Shown here piece after piece: positions 1 to 6,294 of a stretch of 8,300 nt of DNA. Within the stretch, counting starts at the first letter, position 1; the number at the start of each line of letters is the position of its first letter. The stretch covers positions 1 to 8,300 of the forward strand of contig CAZRHF010000102.1 in the NCBI GenBank assembly GCA_964599835.1. The letters run 5' to 3'. The notes under the pieces were generated by a model that had not been told where the DNA came from, made no database searches, and was given only the letters and a program-made list of their open reading frames with translations. The DNA comes from SFWF01 sp964599835. Lineage in GTDB: Bacteria; Bacillota; Clostridia; Oscillospirales; Acutalibacteraceae. Made by a program: the position numbers and the translations under genes.

Positions 1-62
1 ATTCATCATTCGGCGTCAGCCGAACATCATGTGCGAAGCACACATCATTGCGGCGCAGCCGC
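1..62. repeat. Hairpin array 1 (CATCAT linker), cut by the window edge
   Basis: Three perfect short hairpins are separated by the linker CATCAT at 4-9, 25-30 and 43-48. Their stems and loops are TTCGGC/GCCGAA with loop GTCA (9-24), TGTGC/GCACA with loop GAA (30-42), and GCGGC/GCCGC with loop GCA (50-62). Stem sequences differ while the linker stays constant, so this is not a simple tandem repeat. All linkers have the same orientation. Compared with the array at 6100-6293 this looks like the right half of a two-armed array whose left half lies outside the window. It sits just beyond the terminator of the large minus-strand gene. Family unknown. Confidence 0.75.
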
Positions 63-96
63 CCTAGGCCCCGGGCCCTTGACGCTTGTCCCTAAC

Positions 97-122
97 AAAA
101 AAGACCCCGAAGGGTCTTTTTT
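97..122 (-). terminator. Rho-independent terminator of the secreted CE4 gene (bidirectional)
   Basis: An 11-base-pair perfect stem (97-107 with 112-122) consists of GACCC/GGGTC extended by six A-T pairs. The four-base loop reads TTCG on the minus strand and is closed by C-G, the very stable cUUCGg tetraloop. The A and T runs on both flanks let it work in either direction. The TAA stop of the CE4 gene (121-123) lies inside the base of the stem, so there is no 3' untranslated spacer. Confidence 0.92.
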
Positions 123-3100
123 ATTCTGCTTTTCCGTAGGTTGCGGATCTGACTATATTCTTAACGCAGCCGTTGTTGGAGTCTACGTTATTCAGCTTGC
201 CCGAAATATCGCTTCTTTCAATTCCGCGATACTCCATAAGCTCGGTAATGGAGCAGAAACGGTAGCCTGCATCGTAGAAGTCCTCAAGGGTGGCCTCTAA
301 GCAGTTATAGGTGGTATCCTTGGTGATGTGACCGAGAATTACGTCTCCGTCCACCCAGGTTCCCACGCCGTCCTTCATAACCTTGAGCATTGCGGCTTCG
401 TCGTAAGCACTTGACCAGTCGTAGGTGTTCTGAGAAAGCCAGATAACGGGGAGATCGTCCTCGGCACAAACCTCAAACATAGTGTCGGTGACCCTTATCT
501 GTGGGGGTCTGTAGAGGGGCACGTCGTAGGGAGTGACTCCGTCAGCCATAGTCAGATTTGCTTCCAGCAGAGCCGTGAAGTCGGAGATCTGATATTTAAG
601 CTCGTCGTAGGTAAGCTCGGTGTAGGTTCCTGCCGAAGCAGAGCCGGTCCAGGCGTCGGCGTGGGTCATACTGTGGTTGCCCACGTCCCAGCCGTTATCT
701 ATAGCGTACTGGAGGCTCTCAAAGCCGTAGGAATTACAGCTCGTTCCTGTTACGAACATTGTTGCCGTTCCCTTATATTTTGCGAAAAGGTCTACCATAC
801 GGGTATCCTTTGCGGGACGGGGACCGTCGTCAAAGGTGAAGGCAAGAAGCTTATAATTTTCGGGGTTTTCCTTCCAGTTGTCGAGATAGAGTCGCTTCTG
901 GGTGTGAATTTCAGCACTTCCGTCGGCAAGGGTCTCTATGCGGCGGATATAGCAATGAACGGGGAGGTCTTCTACCTCTAAGCCCTTATAATTTATAAGC
1001 TCGGACACAGTACAGAAGCGGTAGCCCTGAGCGTAAAGCTGAGGCAGAGCAATAGCCAGCGCCTGAGGAGTTACGTAGGTTTTGGAAGAGCTGTGGGCGC
1101 CGATAATTGCGCCGTCGGGGAGGCCGCTCATAAGAACGCTTACTATTCCGTCAACCGTAGCGGTTCCGCCCGACCAGTCGGAGCCGACCTGAATGTAGGA
1201 GCCGATGGCAGGCATACCAACCTCTTCAAGCTTTTCGTATACCCTTTCGCTGTATGCAAAGCCGCCGCCTCGCCAGAATTTGGGAGTAACACCTGTATGC
1301 TGTTTAATAAGGTCGTTTGCGCCTTCAAATTCTTTATCAAAGTCTTCCTCGCTCATAGCGTCCATTTCTGCGGCCGTACTATGGGTGTAGGAATGGCTTG
1401 CAACCTCACTTCCCTTATTTACAACGTAGCGGGCAACGGTGGGATCGTTTGCCTGATTAAAGGAGTCTCCTATAAAGAAGAAGGTTCCGCTTCCGTTATT
1501 TTCAGCCAGAATGTCGGCCACCTGCATAGTAACCGAGGGGCTGTAATCGTCGGGACCGTCGTCGAAAGTGATGGCAAGAAGCTTAAAGTCCTCGGGGTGA
1601 CTGCGCCAGTCTTCCAGAGCTTCGCCTATCCTCGAATTCATTGCAACAAGGTCGCAGATATTTGTTTCGCCGTCGCGGTTATAGTCGGTGTTCATATAGC
1701 TTTCTGCTCCTATAAGGGTAGAGCGGAGGGCGACCTCGTCGGTGCTCTCGGTTCCCTTTCCGTTTTCGTCAACGTCGCCGATGGTGGTACCGTAGAGTCT
1801 GAGCATAGGAGCGACAACGTTACCCTTTACGGCATACCATACGCTCTTGTCGAGGCCTGCCATATTGGTGTCGCTGAGTGCGTTTTCGCCCGTAACCGCT
1901 TCGACTACCGTAACTGTACCCGTAACCGTTCCGAGGGTGGAATCGGTATTCCATTCGGAGGGAGCTGACGTGCTGTAGACGTTGGAAACGGTGATGTTTC
2001 GGTCATTTCCGTGTACGCCCTTTGAACCGCTGCAGAGAGGTGCGCGGCCAACCGAGAAGCAATTATTCAGAGTATACTTGGAATTATATGACGTTCCGAT
2101 AAGCCCCCAATAATGTCCTCCGCCGGTTTTTGTCAGGTTTCCTGCAAAGCCGCAGTTTGTAAGTGTGGTATTGTTCTTATTCTGAACGTAGCCTATGAAT
2201 CCGCCGGCGGCAGAGGAGCCGTAGCTACCGCTGTTTCCGCCGTATACGGTGGTAGTAGGGTCTACCATAACGTTGGTGATAAGCACCTGTGCCATTGTTA
2301 CTGCCGACACAGTGCCTACGAAACGTCCCGAAGAAACATAGGAGTTTTTAACTGTGAGATCGGTAAGAGAGCCGGAGCTGAAGGTGGGGATCAGTCCTGC
2401 TCCCGTTGTGTAGGTTCCGTATTTTTCAGCATCATAGCCGTTTAAAGGACGGTAGTAAATACCGTAAACGGCATAACCGTTTCCGTCGATATGGCCCGAG
2501 AAGGTAGCTTCGGCTTCGGCAAAGCCCTTATACGCCTTTGCGTTTACGTCCAGCTTGGTCTCAAACCAGACGTTAGGCTCGTAATCTCCGATAACCTCTC
2601 CTGTTGACCAGTTGATGCCGTCGGTATCGTTAAGATAAATATCATTTGCAAGCTTATAATATTTTCCATTTCCGAAGGTACCTACACAGAGGCGGAGCTG
2701 GCCTGCTTTTTCGATTATATAGGGGTCGTCAGCTGTACCGCTTCCCGATGCATAGCCGCCGTTCGCGGAGTTCAGTGGGATATTTTCAAACTCGTTTACC
2801 TCGTCGAGGAAGACCTTCAGGGTGGGATATCCGTTTTCGGTGGTAACGAAGGCATCGCCCAGGTTTTTAAGAGTCGATGCGGCGCTGATGCCTTTGATAG
2901 ATCCGGCATTTGCAGTGGAAACGATCTGACAGTTGGTTGCAGTGCCGCTACGGGTAATTTTAGTATCGCCTATGGCATAGCAGTTTTCAATTGTACAACT
3001 GCTCCAACTCCAGTTGTTGCCAATGATAGCGTTTACTATATAGGTGCCATAGGTATCTTTGGGGTCATCGTCGTGATGCTTCAGGGTTGCAAGCGAATAG

Positions 3101-4485
3101 CAGTTCGAAACGTTAAAGCTGCGTCCGCCCTCACAGGTACCGCCGCCGATAATTCCTGCAAGATTATCGCCGTACATATAAACGCTTTCGCCTGCATAGC
3201 AGGAGTCGATAGAGCCGTTTACTCGGGTGACGTTGCCGACGAACGCGGCGGTGGCATAGGATGCGTTACCGGTTATATAGGAGTTTTCTATGCCGATCTC
3301 GCTTATGGTCAGACCCTCGCCCGCCATAGGGAAAAGGGCGCGCTTTACGTCGGAGGCGGTTTCGCTGTAGTCGTTATAGAAAAGGCCGTGAACAACATTT
3401 CCGTTGCCCTTAAAGGTTCCCTTGACCGTCTTGCTCTTATACCAGGTGTTAAGGGTTGAAAGGTCGGTTATTTCGGAGCCGTCGGTCATTTTGGTAACGG
3501 TGGGGACACCGTCGGTAATTGACACCAGCATATCGTTAAGCCAGATATCGTTTATAAGCTCCCATTTGCCGTCGGTGCTTCCGCCTGCATTTATAACGTA
3601 TGCAAGCTGGGCAGGAGTAGAAATATCGGTATAACCGTCGGCGTCGGCGTCGGCAGTGGGCTGAGTTGTGGCCGTACCGTCCCAGAAGATCGTGGTTTTG
3701 GCAATAGACTTGACCGAGGCCGATTTAATATCAACGGCGGTGGAGGTCAGGAACATACCTACCCTTATTTTCTCACCCTTGACCGAATTGGGGTCGGCAA
3801 AGCCTTGACCTGACGAGGTGGTGAGAAGATGACCGTTTAAGTAAACGTAGGTAACACCGTTTACCACCATCATTTTATAGGTACTGGTAGTATCTTTGGC
3901 AGAGCGGGTATAACCCTCGGGGATGGTGTACCAGGCTTTGGAAACGGAATTTCCGTCGCCCTTACGTATATAGTAAACGTCGGTGGTAACGTCAGTGGAG
4001 CCGTTTGCCTCATAGGCGGCAAACCAGGTAGCTCCCCCTGCATCACAGAGACCGTCGCTGTCGGTGTCGGTGGCAGAAAGGGTTATATTGTTGGCAAGTC
4101 CGACGCTGGAATCTCCTTCCGCGTGAGTAAAGGTGACTTCATATACAAAGTTTGTATCGTCGCCCTCAATTTCGGGAAAATAGAGCACACCGTCGCAGGG
4201 ACCTGCGGTAACGCGGACGGCCGAAGCTTCGGCATTGTAGACAAGAGATGAAGTTCCTGCCGTACCCCAAAACTTAACGTTTTCAGAGGCGCCCTTTTCC
4301 AGCTCCCATCCGTCGGGGACTGAGGTGATCTCCGAGCCGTCAAAGGACCAAAGGGTATCGCCCTCAACGACGTGAATATCGTCTATATCATAGACGACTG
4401 CATCTGCGGCAGATACGGGGCTTATCAGCAAGCATCCCAGTATTACCGCAACCGTTAATACGATAGCTATGACCTTATTTTTCAT
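121..4485 (-). CDS. Secreted multidomain protein: beta-helix region, internal dockerin, tandem CE4 polysaccharide deacetylases
   Basis: The protein has 1454 residues. Residues 1-26 form a signal peptide (MKNK, hydrophobic core, cleavage near VSA-AD). The chosen ATG has AGAGG/AAAGG upstream and gives this signal; an upstream in-frame ATG at 4551 would bury it. Residues about 30-275 look like a beta-sandwich with an Asp-rich loop near 139-148. Residues about 283-895 contain two similar cassettes starting near 283 and 576 (QLxxxV, then NDIxLND, then GNGxxVxG), typical of GLUG/right-handed beta-helix proteins. A dockerin type I-like pair of Ca loops follows (about 902-955). Two NodB/CE4 domains then carry full motif sets: TFDDG 973-977, HSYTH 1031-1035, R1072, D1103-W1104, H1131; and TFDDG 1217-1221, HSMTH 1271-1275, R1326, D1356-W1357, H1386. 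CE4 enzymes are metal-dependent and N- or O-deacetylate peptidoglycan, chitin or xylan; the substrate here is unknown. There is no LPXTG anchor. Retention could be through the dockerin. Confidence 0.9.
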   Translation of the reverse strand: MKNKVIAIVLTVAVILGCLLISPVSAADAVVYDIDDIHVVEGDTLWSFDGSEITSVPDGWELEKGASENVKFWGTAGTSSLVYNAEASAVRVTAGPCDGVLYFPEIEGDDTNFVYEVTFTHAEGDSSVGLANNITLSATDTDSDGLCDAGGATWFAAYEANGSTDVTTDVYYIRKGDGNSVSKAWYTIPEGYTRSAKDTTSTYKMMVVNGVTYVYLNGHLLTTSSGQGFADPNSVKGEKIRVGMFLTSTAVDIKSASVKSIAKTTIFWDGTATTQPTADADADGYTDISTPAQLAYVINAGGSTDGKWELINDIWLNDMLVSITDGVPTVTKMTDGSEITDLSTLNTWYKSKTVKGTFKGNGNVVHGLFYNDYSETASDVKRALFPMAGEGLTISEIGIENSYITGNASYATAAFVGNVTRVNGSIDSCYAGESVYMYGDNLAGIIGGGTCEGGRSFNVSNCYSLATLKHHDDDPKDTYGTYIVNAIIGNNWSWSSCTIENCYAIGDTKITRSGTATNCQIVSTANAGSIKGISAASTLKNLGDAFVTTENGYPTLKVFLDEVNEFENIPLNSANGGYASGSGTADDPYIIEKAGQLRLCVGTFGNGKYYKLANDIYLNDTDGINWSTGEVIGDYEPNVWFETKLDVNAKAYKGFAEAEATFSGHIDGNGYAVYGIYYRPLNGYDAEKYGTYTTGAGLIPTFSSGSLTDLTVKNSYVSSGRFVGTVSAVTMAQVLITNVMVDPTTTVYGGNSGSYGSSAAGGFIGYVQNKNNTTLTNCGFAGNLTKTGGGHYWGLIGTSYNSKYTLNNCFSVGRAPLCSGSKGVHGNDRNITVSNVYSTSAPSEWNTDSTLGTVTGTVTVVEAVTGENALSDTNMAGLDKSVWYAVKGNVVAPMLRLYGTTIGDVDENGKGTESTDEVALRSTLIGAESYMNTDYNRDGETNICDLVAMNSRIGEALEDWRSHPEDFKLLAITFDDGPDDYSPSVTMQVADILAENNGSGTFFFIGDSFNQANDPTVARYVVNKGSEVASHSYTHSTAAEMDAMSEEDFDKEFEGANDLIKQHTGVTPKFWRGGGFAYSERVYEKLEEVGMPAIGSYIQVGSDWSGGTATVDGIVSVLMSGLPDGAIIGAHSSSKTYVTPQALAIALPQLYAQGYRFCTVSELINYKGLEVEDLPVHCYIRRIETLADGSAEIHTQKRLYLDNWKENPENYKLLAFTFDDGPRPAKDTRMVDLFAKYKGTATMFVTGTSCNSYGFESLQYAIDNGWDVGNHSMTHADAWTGSASAGTYTELTYDELKYQISDFTALLEANLTMADGVTPYDVPLYRPPQIRVTDTMFEVCAEDDLPVIWLSQNTYDWSSAYDEAAMLKVMKDGVGTWVDGDVILGHITKDTTYNCLEATLEDFYDAGYRFCSITELMEYRGIERSDISGKLNNVDSNNGCVKNIVRSATYGKAE

Positions 4486-4623
4486 AAACCTCTTTCCTTT
4501 CAGAAATGAATAGATAAAAAACGCCCGGTTAAACAAACCATTCATCCGCAATAAGTATATATCCGTTATAGAAAACGGGCCAACCTACGATTTGTGGAGT
4601 TTACCGAATAAAAATACATAATT

Positions 4624-4653
4624 ATTATATCACCTTATGCTTTACACGGTCAA
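4624..4653 (-). promoter_or_regulatory. Sigma-A promoter of the CE4 gene
   Basis: On the minus strand the -35 is TTGACC (4648-4653) and the -10 is TATAAT (4624-4629), with an 18-base spacer. Transcription would start near 4617, leaving a leader of about 130 bases. An inverted repeat CACGG/CCGTG (4645-4649 and 4655-4659) brackets the -35 box and could be an operator, but the 5-base arms are short. The leader has a weak GCCCG/CGGGC pairing (4576-4580 with 4523-4527) followed by six T residues. I do not recognise a known riboswitch in it. Confidence 0.8.
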
Positions 4654-4732
4654 CCCGTGGTTTTGAACAATATCTGTCGTCCCGAATATACATCCTGCAC
4701 AAAAAGGTTCGATAAACCTGCTGTTTTATATG

Positions 4733-4761
4733 TTGACAAGCGGTTTTTTTCCTGCTAAAAT
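4733..4761 (+). promoter_or_regulatory. Sigma-A promoter of the cobalamin uptake operon
   Basis: The -35 is a perfect TTGACA (4733-4738), the spacer is 17 bases, and the -10 is TAAAAT (4756-4761). The start would be near 4768, just before the first paired strand of the riboswitch at 4778. It is divergent from the CE4 promoter, with the two -35 boxes about 80 bases apart. Confidence 0.88.
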
Positions 4762-4777
4762 TAATCTGCCTGATAAA

Positions 4778-4945
4778 AGCTGTAAAGTTCCTCACGTCTG
4801 CTGAGGATCAAAAAGGAATAGGGGTGAGATTCCCCTGCGAACTCGTCGCCGTGACGGACGAGCATTATCCCATTATGTCACTGAGAGATCGGGAAGGCGG
4901 GAAAATGCGCTATCAGTCCCAAGTCGGAAGACTTGCTTTACAGTT
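4778..4945 (+). promoter_or_regulatory. Cobalamin (B12) riboswitch
   Basis: The conserved cobalamin aptamer landmarks occur in order: GGAATAGGGGTGAGATTCCC near 4815, a stem-loop CTCGTC/GACGAG with loop GCCGTGACG near 4850, CACTG near 4880, GGGAAGGC near 4891, and the B12 box (AAGTC-GGAA-GACTT, 4921-4934). The P1 helix closes it: AGCTGTAAAG (4778-4787) with CTTTACAGTT (4936-4945). Its 3' strand can instead form ACAGTT/AACTGT (4940-4945 with 4953-4958), a natural switch point. The two downstream genes look like B12 uptake proteins, which fits repression by cobalamin. Confidence 0.9.
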
Positions 4946-5005
4946 AGCAAACAACTGTGTTTGCTTAGCGGTATTTTGCTACGAGTAATTAGCAACGTCC
5001 GAAAT

Positions 5006-5093
5006 AACACTCCTTGGGGTATTAAGGGGGTGCCGTTTCGTGCGCTTTCCGAATACCTCTTTTTTTATTGGGTAATACCAAAAAAGGAGTGTT
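5006..5093 (+). promoter_or_regulatory. Possible RBS-sequestering element of the riboswitch platform
   Basis: AACACTCCTT (5006-5015) is the exact complement of AAGGAGTGTT (5084-5093), which contains the lipoprotein Shine-Dalgarno site. Next to it GGTATTA (5018-5024) complements TAATACC (5073-5079), so a long hairpin with a small internal loop could hide the RBS. It shares GGTATT with the terminator stem, so the two structures compete. The complementarity is seen directly; the regulatory role is inferred. Confidence 0.6.
5016..5066 (+). terminator. Regulated intrinsic terminator of the cobalamin riboswitch
   Basis: GGGGTATT (5016-5023) pairs with AATACCTC (5052-5059, with one G-U), and the downstream strand runs into an eight-T stretch ending at 5066. 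It lies between the aptamer and the lipoprotein RBS, where a ligand-controlled terminator is expected. Another GGTATT at 4970-4975 could take the same AATACC strand and act as an antiterminator. Confidence 0.75.
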
Positions 5094-5097
5094 TTTT

Positions 5098-5514
5098 ATG
5101 ACACGAAAAGTAAACAAACTGTTATCTCTGGCTCTTACCCTTCTGGTAGCAGCCGCCCTTGCCCTGAGCCTTTCGGCCTGCGGTAAGGAAACCGCCTCTG
5201 CGCCCTCCGACGGCTCCTCCGAGACGCAGGATCAAACCATCTCGGTTACGGTCGAGATAATCGACGCCGAGGGCGAAAAGACCACCTTAGAGCTCGAAAC
5301 CTCCGAAACCTATCTTGCCGACGCGCTGGTAGAAGAGGGCGTTATCGAGTATAACGAGGGCGGACTTTACACCACCGTAAACGGCATCACCGCCGACTAT
5401 AACGTTGACGGCTCCTGGTGGTGCGTTACCAAGGACGGCACCATGACCACCGAGGGTATGAATACCTTAAAGCTTGCCGACGGCGACAAGTATGAAATAA
5501 CCTACACCAAATAA
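5098..5514 (+). CDS. DUF4430 lipoprotein, probable cobalamin-capturing surface protein
   Basis: The protein has 138 residues. The ATG is set by AAGGAG (5084-5089) eight bases upstream and gives a clean lipoprotein signal: MTRK, a hydrophobic core and the lipobox LSAC with Cys28 as the acylated residue. A Ser/Asp/Gln-rich tether (about 29-46) precedes one compact domain (47-138) with DUF4430 features: a beta hairpin, a helix with YLADALVEEGVI (72-83), TTVNGI (92-97), GSWW (105-108) and a final strand. DUF4430 resembles the C-terminal beta domain of transcobalamin and intrinsic factor. Its place under a B12 riboswitch, one base from an ECF S component, suggests it binds cobalamin outside the membrane and passes it on. 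The domain call rests on motif recognition, and the ligand is inferred from context. Confidence 0.85.
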   Translation: MTRKVNKLLSLALTLLVAAALALSLSACGKETASAPSDGSSETQDQTISVTVEIIDAEGEKTTLELETSETYLADALVEEGVIEYNEGGLYTTVNGITADYNVDGSWWCVTKDGTMTTEGMNTLKLADGDKYEITYTK

Positions 5515-6038
5515 TGACCCGTCTTGAAAAGCTTCGTGAGCTTCTGGTGCTGGTTATGTTTGCTCCTCTGCTCACCGCCGTAAAGCTGGTGCTCGCGGCA
5601 TTTTATAACATCGAGCTGGTATCCCTTCTCCTTATGGTCATAACCTATAAGTTCGGGATAAAGGCCCTGATTCCCGCTTATATCTTCTCGGTAACCGAGA
5701 TACTTATATACGGAATTAATATCTGGAACGTAATGTACCTCTACGTATGGGCGGTGCTGGTACTTATCTGCCTGCCCTTCAGAAAGATCAGGAGAGGTTG
5801 GTTTTTCGCCCTTATTTCAGGCGTCTACGGACTTTCCTTCGGGGCACTTTGCTCGATCCCCTATTATTTCATCCCCTCTTTGGGCCCCGCGTTTGCCATT
5901 TCCTGGACGGTTTCGGGATTCATCCCCGCCGATATCCTTCACTGTATCGGAAACACCGCCTCTGCCCTCCTCCTTTACATACCCCTGACGAAGGCGCTGG
6001 ACAGAGCTTTGCCGAATAAGGCAGTGAGCAGTGGATAG
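5514..6038 (+). CDS. ECF transporter S component, probable cobalamin or corrinoid permease subunit
   Basis: The protein has 174 residues, almost all hydrophobic, with about five to six membrane segments and basic connecting loops (KIRRG near 85), which matches the usual size of ECF S components. The late motif GFIPADILHCIGN, before the last helix, is typical of this superfamily. The ATG overlaps the lipoprotein stop (TAATG) and has no clear RBS of its own, so translation is probably coupled. No EcfA or EcfT gene is nearby, as in group II systems where S components share one ATPase/EcfT module. The riboswitch and DUF4430 partner point to cobalamin or a precursor; sequence alone cannot separate CbrT-like from other S families. 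The last five codons lie in a heptamer repeat, so the extreme C terminus may be recent. Confidence 0.82.
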   Translation: MTRLEKLRELLVLVMFAPLLTAVKLVLAAFYNIELVSLLLMVITYKFGIKALIPAYIFSVTEILIYGINIWNVMYLYVWAVLVLICLPFRKIRRGWFFALISGVYGLSFGALCSIPYYFIPSLGPAFAISWTVSGFIPADILHCIGNTASALLLYIPLTKALDRALPNKAVSSG

Positions 6039-6045
6039 TGAACAG
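6023..6045 (+). repeat. Degenerate heptamer tandem repeat (AGTGRRY)
   Basis: Three heptamers, AGTGAGC, AGTGGAT and AGTGAAC, run from 6023 to 6043 and are followed by AG. The stop codon TAG of the S-component gene (6036-6038) lies within them, so the repeat encodes the C terminus and supplies the stop. Confidence 0.55.
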
Positions 6046-6047
6046 AA

Positions 6048-6083
6048 AAACGGCTGTGAACTTCGGTTCACAGCCGTTTGGTT
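6048..6083 (+). terminator. Bidirectional terminator between the S component and the sugar kinase
   Basis: CGGCTGTGAAC (6051-6061) pairs perfectly with GTTCACAGCCG (6066-6076) around a cTTCGg loop, extended by AAA/TTT. The plus-strand tail is TTTGGTTTT; on the minus strand the tail is five T residues. It serves the S-component operon and probably the convergent kinase gene, which would put hairpin array 2 in the kinase 3' UTR. Confidence 0.9.
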
Positions 6084-6099
6084 TTGTGCTTATTGTTTT

Positions 6100-6293
6100 G
6101 CGATATACCTCGCTTATGCTCGGTGCGATATGTTTGCTTTGCAAACGCGATATAACCGACCTTATCGGTCGCTTGCGATATGATATAAATCCCCTTGCGC
6201 CCCGCAGGGCATATCGCATCGGAGATATATCGCAGGCGTCAGCCTATATCGCAAATCCCGATAGGGATTTATATCGCGGCGGCCGAAGGCCGC
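6100..6293. repeat. Hairpin array 2 (GCGATAT linkers, mirror-arranged)
   Basis: GCGATAT occurs at 6100, 6125, 6147 and 6175. Its reverse complement ATATCGC occurs at 6211, 6227, 6246 and 6271. Hairpins lie between most linkers: GTTTGC/GCAAAC (6132-6146, loop TTT), ACCGA/TCGGT (6155-6169), GCCC/GGGC (6199-6210), AGGC/GCCT (6234-6245, loop GTCA), AAATCCC/GGGATTT (6253-6270, loop GATA) and, outside the last linker, GCGGCC/GGCCGC (6279-6293, loop GAA). The hairpin at 6107-6124 is degenerate. Linkers pair left to right in nested order, giving stacked junctions with hairpin branches. The array ends one base from the kinase stop codon. No coding content is seen. Confidence 0.85.
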
Positions 6294-6294
6294 A

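Noticed and set aside
1093..1968. Plus-strand 291-residue open frame opposite the CE4 gene
   Set aside because: It is antisense to the CE4 domains with all motifs intact on the minus strand, has no RBS, and its composition shows no domain.
4486..4551. Upstream ATG at 4551 for the CE4 gene, adding 22 residues
   Set aside because: It would place a second hydrophobic stretch before a complete signal peptide, and the ATG at 4485 has the better RBS.
4523..4580. Attenuator or riboswitch in the CE4 leader (GCCCG/CGGGC followed by T run)
   Set aside because: Only five pairs enclose a loop of about 48 bases, and no known aptamer consensus is recognisable.
5068..5097. TTG start for the lipoprotein ten codons earlier
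   Set aside because: The AAGGAG site lies inside that extension and serves the ATG at 5098, which begins a standard lipoprotein signal.
6100..6293. CRISPR array, because a short sequence recurs at about 20-25 base spacing
   Set aside because: Repeats are only 7 bases, switch orientation halfway, and the intervening pieces are themselves perfect hairpins; no cas genes are present.
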